Below, piece after piece: positions 28,714 through 37,773 of a stretch of 64,000 bases of DNA. Made by a program: the position numbers and the translations under genes. The notes under the pieces were generated by a model. The model made no database searches, was not told the DNA's origin, and saw only the letters and a list, made by a program, of their open reading frames with translations. Every line of letters begins with the position of its first letter. Position 1 is the stretch's first letter. The stretch covers positions 434,001 to 498,000 of the forward strand of contig NZ_CP061293.1 in NCBI RefSeq assembly GCF_018687495.1, given 5' to 3'. The stretch comes from Polynucleobacter sp. MWH-Svant-W18 (GTDB lineage: Bacteria > Pseudomonadota > Gammaproteobacteria > Burkholderiales > Burkholderiaceae).

Positions 28714-30471
28714 CTACTTGGAGATTGCGTGGCTCTCGTCATGTGCCTCAATCATGAGTTGGATACGGGCCTGTCCTTGGTAGCGATCGGTCACTAGCCG
28801 ATAAGCCAGTTTGGCTTTAGCTGGCAGGCTTTGGGTACGATTGAACCAAACCCCGGTGATTGGCTTGTTGCCAGGATTCCCGCCAATTGGCTGGAGCATC
28901 AGACGCAGGTGCTTTTCTTTCATGAGGCTTTGTTGGGCAATCTCAAACTCTCCATAAAATACTGGCTGCGGAAAGCCTTGGCCCCAGATTTCTTCGGCAA
29001 GAAGATCGGCAATTTCAGGAGTGAACTCAGAAGCTTCTAGGGCGCCATCATGAGCATGGCGCCGCTCTAGTAATTCATCATTCAAGAGGCTGCTTGCTAC
29101 TTCCTGAAAACAAGCATCAAACTTATCAAAATCACTTTTGCGTATAGTTAAGCCGGCTGCCATTGCGTGGCCACCAAACTTCAAAATGAGACCAGGTTCA
29201 CGTTTAGAAACTAAATCTAAAGCATCGCGCAAATGAAATCCTGTTAGTGATCTGCCTGACCCACGTAGCTCCTCACCTGTATTGCCATCAGCTGGAGCAA
29301 AGACAATGGCAGGGCGATTGAAGCGCTCTTTTAGGCGTGAGGCCACAATGCCAACCACCCCTTGATGCCATTCTGGATTCCAAAGGCAGATGCTGGTGCG
29401 CTGTGCAATGGTTCCAGCCAATTGATCTTCAGCAAGGTGCGCAAGTGCTGCTTCTTGCATACCGGTTTCAATGACCCGCCGTTCGCGATTAATGCGATCT
29501 AGTTCTTGGGCCAGCGTCATCGCTTCTTCAGCGTTATCTGTCAGTAGTAAACGTATCCCTAAAGTCATATCCGCTAAGCGCCCAGCAGCATTAAGGCGGG
29601 GGCCAATGGCAAAGCCCAAGTCAAAGGCATTGGCCTTACGAGGATCTCGTCCTGCAGCCTGGAATAAGGCTTGTATACCGGGCTGTGAAACTCCGGCCCG
29701 TATTCGTTTTAAGCCATTAGAGACCAGCACGCGATTATTGCGATCTAGTTGGGCAACGTCGGCAACAGTGCCTAAGGCAACGAGATCTAATAAGTTTTCA
29801 ACTTTAGGTTGTGTTTCGTTGGTAAATTTTCCACGCTGACGTAGTTCGGCACGCAAAGCAACTAAGAGATAAAACATCACGCCAACCCCAGCAAGTGCCT
29901 TGCTTGGAAAACTACAGCCAGGTTGGTTGGGATTGACGATAGCGGTCGCATTTGGAAGGCGATCACCGGGTAGATGATGATCAGTCACAATCACTTCCAT
30001 ACCAAGCTCGCGAGCACGGTCGACACCAGCTTCACTAGCAATGCCGTTATCAACAGTAATCAGATATTTGGGTTTGGGGATTTGTTGTGCGGCAAGCTCA
30101 ACTACTTCAGGTGTTAAGCCATAACCCATCGTAAAGCGATTCGGTACCAGAAACTGAATGGGAGTTTCTGCTCCACCAAGCATCCGTAGGCCACGCAGAC
30201 CTACTGCACAAGCAGTAGCACCGTCACAGTCATAGTCTGCAACGATGAGCATAGGCTCTTTACGCTCCAGGATATCTGCCAATAAAGTTGCTGTGTTGAG
30301 GCAATTCTTGAGCTCGGTGGGAGAGATGAGGTTTTTTAATTCGAGTGAGAGTTCTTCGGGGGATTCTAGGCCTCGAGCCGCATAGAGTCTGGCGAGTAGT
30401 GGGTGTAAACCGCTTTGCTGTAACCAGCTTGCCGTGCGCTCTGAAAAGGGGCGTTGCGAGAAAAGACTCAT
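28714..30471 (-). CDS. recJ: single-stranded-DNA 5'-3' exonuclease RecJ
   Basis: A 585-residue DHH-family exonuclease used in recombination and mismatch repair. DYDCDG at 79-84 and DHH at 164-166 are the metal-binding motifs; DHHA1 and OB-fold domains follow. ATG 30471 overlaps the rpfE stop as ATGA and gives MSLFSQRPFSER; a longer frame from 30525 would overlap by 58 bases and is unlikely. The gene lies 28 bases before prfB. Confidence 0.94.
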   Translation of the reverse strand: MSLFSQRPFSERTASWLQQSGLHPLLARLYAARGLESPEELSLELKNLISPTELKNCLNTATLLADILERKEPMLIVADYDCDGATACAVGLRGLRMLGGAETPIQFLVPNRFTMGYGLTPEVVELAAQQIPKPKYLITVDNGIASEAGVDRARELGMEVIVTDHHLPGDRLPNATAIVNPNQPGCSFPSKALAGVGVMFYLLVALRAELRQRGKFTNETQPKVENLLDLVALGTVADVAQLDRNNRVLVSNGLKRIRAGVSQPGIQALFQAAGRDPRKANAFDLGFAIGPRLNAAGRLADMTLGIRLLLTDNAEEAMTLAQELDRINRERRVIETGMQEAALAHLAEDQLAGTIAQRTSICLWNPEWHQGVVGIVASRLKERFNRPAIVFAPADGNTGEELRGSGRSLTGFHLRDALDLVSKREPGLILKFGGHAMAAGLTIRKSDFDKFDACFQEVASSLLNDELLERRHAHDGALEASEFTPEIADLLAEEIWGQGFPQPVFYGEFEIAQQSLMKEKHLRLMLQPIGGNPGNKPITGVWFNRTQSLPAKAKLAYRLVTDRYQGQARIQLMIEAHDESHAISK

Positions 30472-31457
30472 GAAGAAATGATCTCTTGCCATGTCAGGGG
30501 TTCTGCTTTTTTCCAGAATGCCCATGATTTTTTATTTAGGTCTTTAATGGTGAAGCATCGCTGACGTACTTTTCCATTCGGGAAATCAATCAGCAGCACT
30601 TCATCTAATTCTTTATTTAGTAGTGCAGCACTCAATGTTGGCCAGATCGTTGCTGGATGCTCGAGCCAGGCAAACGCACCCGCCATCTCATGACCACTCA
30701 ATTGATTTGAGTAAGGAAGGCTCAATAGCTTTGCCAAACCAGCAAGCAGGGGGTGAGGCCCATAAAGATGGCGCGATTGTTTTATTACCTCAGGGATTTG
30801 CACATCATTCAATTTACCAATACCACTAATCCATAAAGAATTAATACTCGGCATGCCGCGCTGTTCACGCTCTTCATTTACGGAACCAATATGCCAAAGC
30901 ATTTGGATTTCATTTTGGAGTTTGCGCCAGCGCTTTGCGATGCCCGTCTCATTCGTATCTCGTGGCATCCACCAATCAATATTACGACCGTGGGCTTGAT
31001 CGACACTATAGCTAGCTAGGCTAGCAAATGGACCCGCTGGAATAAACCAATAGCGCTCTCCTTTAAACAAGACAGGACTTTGAAAATCTTCTTCAATAAA
31101 AGGTAGGGCAACTTTCAGGAGTTCAGCAGATTCAGTTGCCGTCAGATCAATCTGGTTTTGTCCCATCAAAATCAGATGATCTCGCGTTGCATGTAAATGA
31201 ACGGGTTGTAAGCAAGCGATGACTTCCTCAGGATTCATTGCCTCCGTACTTTGACCTAAGAGCAAGACTGGGGCGATAGGCGCTAGATTCCCCAGTAAGA
31301 AACGCTCATGTGGCAGTCCTATGGTTGGGCGATCTACAAGCTTAGATCCTTCATCCATGTCATATGCGTCCTCACCTGACAACAACAGGGTAAAACGCCT
31401 TAGTTGGCTTTGGGAGGAGGTTGGATGTGCAGTCATTCCCCTGATTTTAGGTGGCAT
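30468..31457 (-). CDS. RpfE-like conserved protein of unknown function
   Basis: A 329-residue soluble protein, His- and Trp-rich, without signal peptide or membrane helix. I recognise no catalytic motif. The order rpfE-recJ-prfB-lysS is that of the Xanthomonas rpf region, and size and position argue for the RpfE/COG4255 family, sometimes annotated as phosphoglycerate mutase-like. The identification rests mainly on synteny. An internal Met at residue 8 preceded by AGGGG is an alternative start. It is coupled to recJ and divergent from lolC. Confidence 0.6.
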   Translation of the reverse strand: MPPKIRGMTAHPTSSQSQLRRFTLLLSGEDAYDMDEGSKLVDRPTIGLPHERFLLGNLAPIAPVLLLGQSTEAMNPEEVIACLQPVHLHATRDHLILMGQNQIDLTATESAELLKVALPFIEEDFQSPVLFKGERYWFIPAGPFASLASYSVDQAHGRNIDWWMPRDTNETGIAKRWRKLQNEIQMLWHIGSVNEEREQRGMPSINSLWISGIGKLNDVQIPEVIKQSRHLYGPHPLLAGLAKLLSLPYSNQLSGHEMAGAFAWLEHPATIWPTLSAALLNKELDEVLLIDFPNGKVRQRCFTIKDLNKKSWAFWKKAEPLTWQEIISS

Positions 31458-31503
31458 TTAAGAATTCCATCGGTTTGTCTGTGCAATTGTCTAAACTGTG
31501 GCT

Positions 31504-32766
31504 ATGTTGAGACTTCCTATTGAGCTAGAAATTGGCCTGCGTTACACCCGATCCAAGCGCCGCAAGACCGTGGGTAAGCGTGATGGCTTCCTGTCCTTTA
31601 TCTCGGGAATATCAACCGCCGGTATCGCCTTGGGGGTAGCTTCCCTCATTGTTGTCCTCTCGGTCATGAATGGCTTTCAAAAAGAAGTTCGTGATCGCAT
31701 GCTCTCCGTTCTGTCCCATGTAGAAATTACTGCGCCAGAAGGCTTGGCAGATTGGCAACCCATCGCCCTTAAAGTTGCTGCTCAGCCGCATGTGGTTGGT
31801 GTGGCCCCAATGGTGAGTTCACAGGGATTACTTAGCCGCGATAACGTGATGCGAGGCGTTGCAATTCGTGGAATTTTGCCCAGCGAAGAAGGAAAGGTTT
31901 CGGATCTACCAAAACAATTTGTTGCTGGCAGCATTAATGATCTGCAAGCAGGTGGGTTTGGTGTTGCATTAGGGGCACAACTTGCAGCTTTAGTAGGTGC
32001 TCATGTTGGTGATCGCGTGAATCTAATTGTTCCAGAGAGTGATTTAACTCCAGCAGGTGCAATGCCACGGATGCGTACTCTGCAAGTAGTGGGTATTGTG
32101 GATAGCGGCCATTATGAGTACGACAGCTCCTTAGCGATCATGCACTGGAAAGACGCTGCCGCCTTATTGCGCTTGCATGACCCATCAGGTTTGCGTATTA
32201 AGGTAGACGATATGCAACGTGCTCCAGAGATAGCTACTCAATTGGCTGCGATAGTTCCACAAGCGCTATGGGTCACTGATTGGTCACGCTCCAACCGCAA
32301 TTGGTTTGCTGCAGTTCAAACTGAGAAGAAGATGATGTTCATCATTCTGACTTTGATTATTGCGGTGGCGGCTTTTAATTTAGTCTCAACGCTAGTAATG
32401 ACTGTCAATGAAAAGCAAGCAGACATTGCGATTCTGAGAACAATGGGCGCGAGTCCAGGATTGATTCAAAGAATCTTTTTAATTCAAGGTCTTGCTATTG
32501 GCATTATGGGTTCATTAGCCGGCGTGGCCTTAGGTTTATTAATAGCACTTAATATCGATGTGATTGTTCCGGCTATTGAAGCAATCTTCCGCGTGCGTTT
32601 CTTGCCTCGCGAGGTGTATTTCATTAGCGAGTTGCCATCGGATGTGAGGATGGGTGATGTGCTTACTGTTGGATTAATGGCTTTTGGATTGTCGGTATTA
32701 GCCACGCTGTACCCAAGTCGTCGTGCTGCCAAAGTTCAACCTGCGGAGGCATTGCGTTATGAGTGA
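31504..32766 (+). CDS. lolC: lipoprotein-releasing ABC transporter permease LolC/LolE family
   Basis: A 420-residue inner-membrane protein with one N-terminal helix (about 35-60), a large periplasmic domain (about 65-270) and three C-terminal helices in an FtsX-like domain. It extracts outer-membrane lipoproteins and hands them to LolA. The start is ATG 31504 or GTG 31498. The C-terminus [18 protein letters not shown] is family-typical. LolD follows with an eight-base overlap, and no second permease gene (lolE) follows, so a homodimeric LolF-like arrangement is likely. Confidence 0.92.
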   Translation: MLRLPIELEIGLRYTRSKRRKTVGKRDGFLSFISGISTAGIALGVASLIVVLSVMNGFQKEVRDRMLSVLSHVEITAPEGLADWQPIALKVAAQPHVVGVAPMVSSQGLLSRDNVMRGVAIRGILPSEEGKVSDLPKQFVAGSINDLQAGGFGVALGAQLAALVGAHVGDRVNLIVPESDLTPAGAMPRMRTLQVVGIVDSGHYEYDSSLAIMHWKDAAALLRLHDPSGLRIKVDDMQRAPEIATQLAAIVPQALWVTDWSRSNRNWFAAVQTEKKMMFIILTLIIAVAAFNLVSTLVMTVNEKQADIAILRTMGASPGLIQRIFLIQGLAIGIMGSLAGVALGLLIALNIDVIVPAIEAIFRVRFLPREVYFISELPSDVRMGDVLTVGLMAFGLSVLATLYPSRRAAKVQPAEALRYE

Positions 32767-33454
32767 CCAGAATAATTTAGTGCTTATAGCAAGAGGACTG
32801 GCGAAGACCTATGGTCAAGGCCCTACTGCAGTTGAGGTGCTAAAGGCAGTTGACTTAGATGTTGCCCCTTCAGAGAAGTTGGCGATCGTAGGCTCTTCAG
32901 GTTCAGGCAAAAGCACGCTATTGCATCTCTTAGGTGGTTTAGATACTCCGAGCGCAGGCTCTGTGGTGCTTGCAGGCTCTCATTTAAATCAGCTATCAGT
33001 GAAAAAATTAGACCAATTGCGTAATCACAGTCTGGGTTTTATTTATCAGTTCCATCACCTCCTAGATGAATTTAGTGCGGTGGAGAACGTAGCTTTGCCC
33101 TTGCGGATTCGGGGCTTGGGTAATGACGAGTCTATGGAGCGAGCTAGTAAGATGCTTAAAGCAGTTGGATTGGCAGCCCGAGAACTTCATACCCCAGGCG
33201 AACTCTCTGGTGGGGAGCGTCAACGAGTGGCTGTTGCAAGAGCTTTAGTCGGGAATCCTGTTTGCGTGTTAGCGGATGAGCCAACAGGTAATTTAGATAC
33301 TGAAACAGCTGATGGAGTATTTGACTTGATGTTAAATATCGCTCGCGATCAGGGCACTGCCTTTGTGATCGTGACGCATGATCCAGTTCGCGCTAAACGT
33401 TGTGATCGTATTTTGCATCTAGAGCGCGGAGTATTAAAGCCATTTTCCCAGTGA
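32759..33454 (+). CDS. lolD: lipoprotein-releasing ABC transporter ATPase LolD
   Basis: A 231-residue ATPase. Walker A GSSGSGKS lies at 45-52, the Q-loop is in [13 protein letters not shown], the signature is [15 protein letters not shown], and Walker B is [12 protein letters not shown], followed by a switch His in VTHD. FQFHHLL-like sequence is typical of LolD. ATG 32759 lies within the lolC stop region; a frame that opens 36 bases earlier is unsupported. Confidence 0.95.
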   Translation: MSDQNNLVLIARGLAKTYGQGPTAVEVLKAVDLDVAPSEKLAIVGSSGSGKSTLLHLLGGLDTPSAGSVVLAGSHLNQLSVKKLDQLRNHSLGFIYQFHHLLDEFSAVENVALPLRIRGLGNDESMERASKMLKAVGLAARELHTPGELSGGERQRVAVARALVGNPVCVLADEPTGNLDTETADGVFDLMLNIARDQGTAFVIVTHDPVRAKRCDRILHLERGVLKPFSQ

Positions 33455-34311
33455 TGGCGACAGTCAATCAGCCAATGTGGATTGATACTCACTGCCACTT
33501 AGATGCGCCAGAATTTTTAGGCTCACTACCATCGATTATTTCTGCAGCAAAAAATAAGAATGTTCAAGCCATTCTCTTGCCAGCAGTTAAAGCTGCTGAC
33601 TGTCAACACGTGAGAAGCTTGGCAGCTGAATTTGGAGTCGAGCTACCTGGATTGGTGTACACCTTAGGCATCCATCCCTTGTATACCAATCAAGCTCATG
33701 AGAATGACATTGCCATTCTGGAGGGGCAAATTACGCAATCGCTTGGGGATCCGCGGTTTGTAGGTATTGGTGAGATAGGTTTGGATTATTTTGTAGAGGG
33801 CCTAGATCCTCACAAACAAGAATATTTTTTCAATGCACAACTCGATTTAGCGCAACAGTTTCAATTGCCAGTAATTTTGCATGTTCGTCGCTCCCAGGAT
33901 GCCATCCTTAAAGGTCTACGTCGTCGCAATATACCAAGCGGTATTGCTCATGCATTTAATGGTAGCTTTCAGCAGGCAGAGCAATTTATTGAATTAGGTT
34001 TTAAGTTGGGATTTGGTGGCGCTGCAACTTACGAGCGCGCTTTACAAATTAGAAGACTCTTAGCAGAACTGCCAATTGAAAGTATTGTGACTGAGACCGA
34101 TGCACCTGATATTCCGCCTGCATGGTTGCGAGAAGAGGGTGTTGCATTTAATGAGCCGGCTTTTCTACCGCGTATTGGAAGAGAGTTGGCATCTATTCGT
34201 GGTCTGAGCGATGATGAATTTGCATTAGCTGTGTGGCGCAATGCCATGCAAGTTTTACCCCGCTGGTCGGCACTATGTGCTGGCTTTGCAAACCCCAAGC
34301 TAGCCTCTTAA
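33454..34311 (+). CDS. TatD family metal-dependent DNase
   Basis: A 285-residue TIM-barrel hydrolase with DTHCHLD (His13 and His15 metal ligands), GEIGLDYF, HVRRSQD and TETDAPDIPP, all hallmarks of TatD/YcfH proteins. These act as 3'-5' exonucleases or DNases; the cellular role is loosely defined. The ATG overlaps the lolD stop (TGATG); a GTG one codon earlier is an alternative. YcfH-type proteins often sit beside DNA metabolism genes. Confidence 0.9.
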   Translation: MATVNQPMWIDTHCHLDAPEFLGSLPSIISAAKNKNVQAILLPAVKAADCQHVRSLAAEFGVELPGLVYTLGIHPLYTNQAHENDIAILEGQITQSLGDPRFVGIGEIGLDYFVEGLDPHKQEYFFNAQLDLAQQFQLPVILHVRRSQDAILKGLRRRNIPSGIAHAFNGSFQQAEQFIELGFKLGFGGAATYERALQIRRLLAELPIESIVTETDAPDIPPAWLREEGVAFNEPAFLPRIGRELASIRGLSDDEFALAVWRNAMQVLPRWSALCAGFANPKLAS

Positions 34312-34315
34312 TTCC

Positions 34316-36796
34316 TTGCGCTTAGCTATTACGGCGTTTATCGCCGGGGGATCGCTCCTATTATTTTTGCCGCATGTTCCCGCAAACTGGGCATTTGGAT
34401 GTTCCCTTCTCGGGGGAATCCTATTTGGTTTCATTTGTATTCCTAGATCAAAACCCTTATTGCGTCACATGCTAGTGATTGCCCTCATGTTTGTCTTCGG
34501 GTTTGCGTGGAATGCTCGATATGCAGAGAATCGACTTAACAATATTCTTGCGGTGGAGTTGGAGGGTAAAGAGTTAACGGTAGAAGGGCGCGTAGTAGGT
34601 TTGCCCCAAGGTAATGCTGATGGTGCAAAGTTTGCATTTGAAATTGAGCATCTTCTTTTTAATGGCGAATATCAGGATCAATTTCCGGGGCAGGTTTATT
34701 TAAGCTGGCAACCCGCTTGGAGAAATCCAGAGGCCATTCCGGAAGTGATTCCAGGTCAACGCTGGAAATTTAGGGTCAAGTTAAAAAGACCTTATGGTTC
34801 TTTGAATCCCTTTACCTTTGATTTTGAGCGCTGGGCATTCCATCAGGACTTTGGTGCCAATGGTTCTATTCGTTCTGGCGAGTTAATTCTCATGAAAGAT
34901 ATTGGGATTACAGAATTTGTATTGCGAATGGAGTTAGCACGATGGGAATTACGCAAAAAGATTAAATCACTCCTGCCGGCAGACGCACGCTATGCCGGTG
35001 TCATTATTGCTTTAGTGATGGGGGATCAAAATGCCATCAATCAGGAAGACTGGCAGGTATTTAATGCAACAGGAATTGGACATCTCATCTCCATCTCAGG
35101 TTTACATGTGACGATGTTGGCTGGGGTAGGAGCATCGATCGCTGGATTTATTTGGCGACGCCGTTCTTTACCTCTAATCGTTCCTGTCAGCAAGGTTGCG
35201 GGAGTGTTTGGATTTCTGACTGCATTTGTCTATGCCTGGTTGGCAGGGTTTCAGATTCCTGCACAGAGAACGATGTATATGGTTGGAGTCGTCGCATTTG
35301 CGCTTTGGTCTGGCCGAAATCCACGCTCCTTTGATATTTGGTGGTGGGCACTCGCTTTAGTTTTAATAATTGATCCTATGGCGCCATATACACCAGGTTT
35401 TTGGCTCTCATTTGGCGCTGTTGCAGCAATCTTATTTGCGATGGGCGATTCAGTGGGATTGCTAGGCATTCCCACTGGAAAAGAGCTGCAGATTCATTGG
35501 ACTCATCGCATGATTCAGGCTCTTCGTGAAGCTTCTCGAGTGCAAGCAGTGGTCACTATCGCATTACTACCGTTTACTTTGTATTGGTTTTATCAGGTAT
35601 CGGTGGTCTCGCCATTGGCTAATGCATTTGCTATACCTCTAGTAAGCTATGTTGTGACTCCTTTAGCCATTGCTGGAGCATTGTTACCCGACTTTATTGG
35701 TCGTTGGCTCTTGCTACCAGCGCATGCTGCCATGGAATATTTGGCCATAGCTCTGGATTGGATGGCAGGGTGGTCTTGGTCGGTAGTCTGGGCAAGACAG
35801 CCTGGGTGGTGGGTATTGCTCCTCTCAGGCTTAGGAATTATTTACGCTATTCGTCCAGGGGATTTAATGAGTAGTTGGAAATCACGTACCTTAGCCTTAT
35901 GCTTATCTATACCTTTGTTTACTCCAATTTCTCAGTGGTGGACTAATGCCTCTTTATCCGCAGGTGAATTCAGAGCAACAGTGCTAGATATCGGTCAAGG
36001 TACTGCAGTTTTGATTGAGACTCGGAATAAAAAGTTGCTATACGATACTGGTCCTATACAGGGTAAGAAAGATGATGCTGGACAGCGAGTCATCCTTCCT
36101 TATTTTCGCGGTAGAGGCATTGATCACATTGACCGAATGGTCATTAGTCACAGTGATAGTGATCATGTTGGGGGTGGAGCTACCTTGTTAAAACATATTC
36201 GATTTGATTCAATGATGGGGTCACTACCTTCTAATAATTCTTTGCTGGAAAATTTCCAGGCGAGGAAAATTCCTAGCCTACCTTGTCGTTTTGGACAGCA
36301 CTGGGCATGGGATGAAGTGGATTTCATCGTTTGGCATCCGCACGAAGAGACCCTCTTTGCGGATCAATACTCTAGAAAACCGAATGAAATGAGTTGTGTA
36401 CTTGAGATACGTAATCAGGAAAACTCTCTTTGGTTAACTGGTGATGTTGAGAAGCAGGGCGAAGCAGAAATTACTGAACGATTAAATTTGATCAGACTAA
36501 CTGAACTGGGTAAGCGAAAAATAATTTTTATGGCTCCACACCATGGCAGTAAAACATCTTCTTCATTGGAATTGCTTAAAACCTTAGAGCCTGATTATGC
36601 TTTTGCCCAAAACGGTTACCGTAATCGATATGGTCACCCCCATGCCACAGTTACAGCCCGATACAAGGACTTAAATATGCCTTTTTATCAATCTCCAATT
36701 ACTGGAGCTCAGATTTGGACCTTTAATAAAGGCGGGCCCTCAGTGCAATTTTGGAGGCCTTCTACAAATCGCTTGTGGCATCGAAAGGTAGATTGA
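34316..36796 (+). CDS. comEC: DNA internalization protein ComEC/Rec2
   Basis: An 826-residue membrane channel for natural transformation that passes single-stranded DNA across the inner membrane. N-terminal helices and a DUF4131 OB-like region (about 1-190) come first, then the Competence domain with many helices (about 220-530). A C-terminal metallo-beta-lactamase-like domain has HSDSDHVGG at about 612 and APHHGSKTS later. The only usable start is TTG 34316, four bases after the tatD stop, without a Shine-Dalgarno. The protein looks intact. ComEA and pilus genes are not in this window. Confidence 0.92.
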   Translation: MRLAITAFIAGGSLLLFLPHVPANWAFGCSLLGGILFGFICIPRSKPLLRHMLVIALMFVFGFAWNARYAENRLNNILAVELEGKELTVEGRVVGLPQGNADGAKFAFEIEHLLFNGEYQDQFPGQVYLSWQPAWRNPEAIPEVIPGQRWKFRVKLKRPYGSLNPFTFDFERWAFHQDFGANGSIRSGELILMKDIGITEFVLRMELARWELRKKIKSLLPADARYAGVIIALVMGDQNAINQEDWQVFNATGIGHLISISGLHVTMLAGVGASIAGFIWRRRSLPLIVPVSKVAGVFGFLTAFVYAWLAGFQIPAQRTMYMVGVVAFALWSGRNPRSFDIWWWALALVLIIDPMAPYTPGFWLSFGAVAAILFAMGDSVGLLGIPTGKELQIHWTHRMIQALREASRVQAVVTIALLPFTLYWFYQVSVVSPLANAFAIPLVSYVVTPLAIAGALLPDFIGRWLLLPAHAAMEYLAIALDWMAGWSWSVVWARQPGWWVLLLSGLGIIYAIRPGDLMSSWKSRTLALCLSIPLFTPISQWWTNASLSAGEFRATVLDIGQGTAVLIETRNKKLLYDTGPIQGKKDDAGQRVILPYFRGRGIDHIDRMVISHSDSDHVGGGATLLKHIRFDSMMGSLPSNNSLLENFQARKIPSLPCRFGQHWAWDEVDFIVWHPHEETLFADQYSRKPNEMSCVLEIRNQENSLWLTGDVEKQGEAEITERLNLIRLTELGKRKIIFMAPHHGSKTSSSLELLKTLEPDYAFAQNGYRNRYGHPHATVTARYKDLNMPFYQSPITGAQIWTFNKGGPSVQFWRPSTNRLWHRKVD

Positions 36797-36895
36797 TAGA
36801 GCCAAAAAAGAAAGTTTTAATGCCAATTGGTCTATGGTGGAGGAGTCCTCTTTGATGACGTGCTAGTATGCTTTTAAGAAATAAAGGGGATTTAA

Positions 36896-37435
36896 ATGTT
36901 CAGAATTATTGCTTTGCTGATAGTGGCTATTGGTCTAACGGCCTGCGCTAATAACGATAAAGTTGTGAGTAAGTGGGAAATTAACGATGTGTATAACTCG
37001 ACCACGGTTAGCGTTAATCCAAGTAATGGCATGAAAACTTTCCAAGGGCCGCCCATCAACACAATGGACGCTGCTAATACCTATGAGATGTTTAGCTTAA
37101 GAGCTGAACAATCACAGCAAGGCGTCAAGACTTACCAACTTTGGGTAACACTAACTTACTTCTCACCTTGGCGCTATTACGAATCTGCAAACTTACTGAA
37201 TAAACCTGCAAGTACTTTTAATGTTGTTGCGCGGGAGGCTGGTGCATGTGAGCCACAGGGATGTATTTTCAAAGAGTCAATGACTATTCAGATGACCGAT
37301 GCTTTTCTGCGCGAACGCATGGACAAGGGATTCCAAGTGACGATATCTTCAAAGACTGGGGTATCCAGTGATTTGTTTGTTCCTGCTCAGTATCTACAGG
37401 GTTACTTGAAGGCTGTTGACGGCCCCAGAAATTAG
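36896..37435 (+). CDS. putative outer-membrane lipoprotein, unknown function
   Basis: A 179-residue protein with a short signal peptide and lipobox LTAC (Cys17); Asn/Asn/Asp after the Cys favour sorting to the outer membrane. The mature part is mostly beta-type with a CEPQGC pair near 117-122 that could form a disulfide. I do not recognise a family. AGGGGA lies before the ATG. It stands alone: 99 bases after comEC and followed by its own terminator. Confidence 0.75.
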   Translation: MFRIIALLIVAIGLTACANNDKVVSKWEINDVYNSTTVSVNPSNGMKTFQGPPINTMDAANTYEMFSLRAEQSQQGVKTYQLWVTLTYFSPWRYYESANLLNKPASTFNVVAREAGACEPQGCIFKESMTIQMTDAFLRERMDKGFQVTISSKTGVSSDLFVPAQYLQGYLKAVDGPRN

Positions 37436-37450
37436 TACTGCAATCCAATT

Positions 37451-37473
37451 GGCCACCTAAGGGTGGCTTTTTA
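37451..37473 (+). terminator. terminator of the lipoprotein gene
   Basis: GCCACC, a three-base TAA loop and GGGTGGC are followed by TTTTT. It starts 16 bases after the stop codon. Confidence 0.85.
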
Positions 37474-37490
37474 ATACCCTAAAAAGCAAA

Positions 37491-37513
37491 AAGCCCTTAA
37501 AGATTAAGGGCTT
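37491..37513 (-). terminator. terminator of the tRNA-fMet gene
   Basis: AAGCCCTTAA and TTAAGGGCTT form a perfect ten-pair stem with a three-base loop. Read on the minus strand the second arm runs into TTTGCTTTTT. It lies 13 bases past the tRNA 3' end. Confidence 0.8.
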
Positions 37514-37526
37514 AGTACGTAATTCT

Positions 37527-37603
<77 letters not shown>

Positions 37604-37773
37604 TCTGAGTCTTAGATTCTAGCATTTTTTGGGCGTCCCTGTCGAGCTATTCCTCCAAAAGAAGCATATAAGAGCGGTTTTTTCTCATAAATTCGAAATT
37701 AACGAGTCTTCCAGAAGGAGTAACATACTGCCACGCGTTATGTTGAATATTTGGCCTATAAAAAGGATGATTC

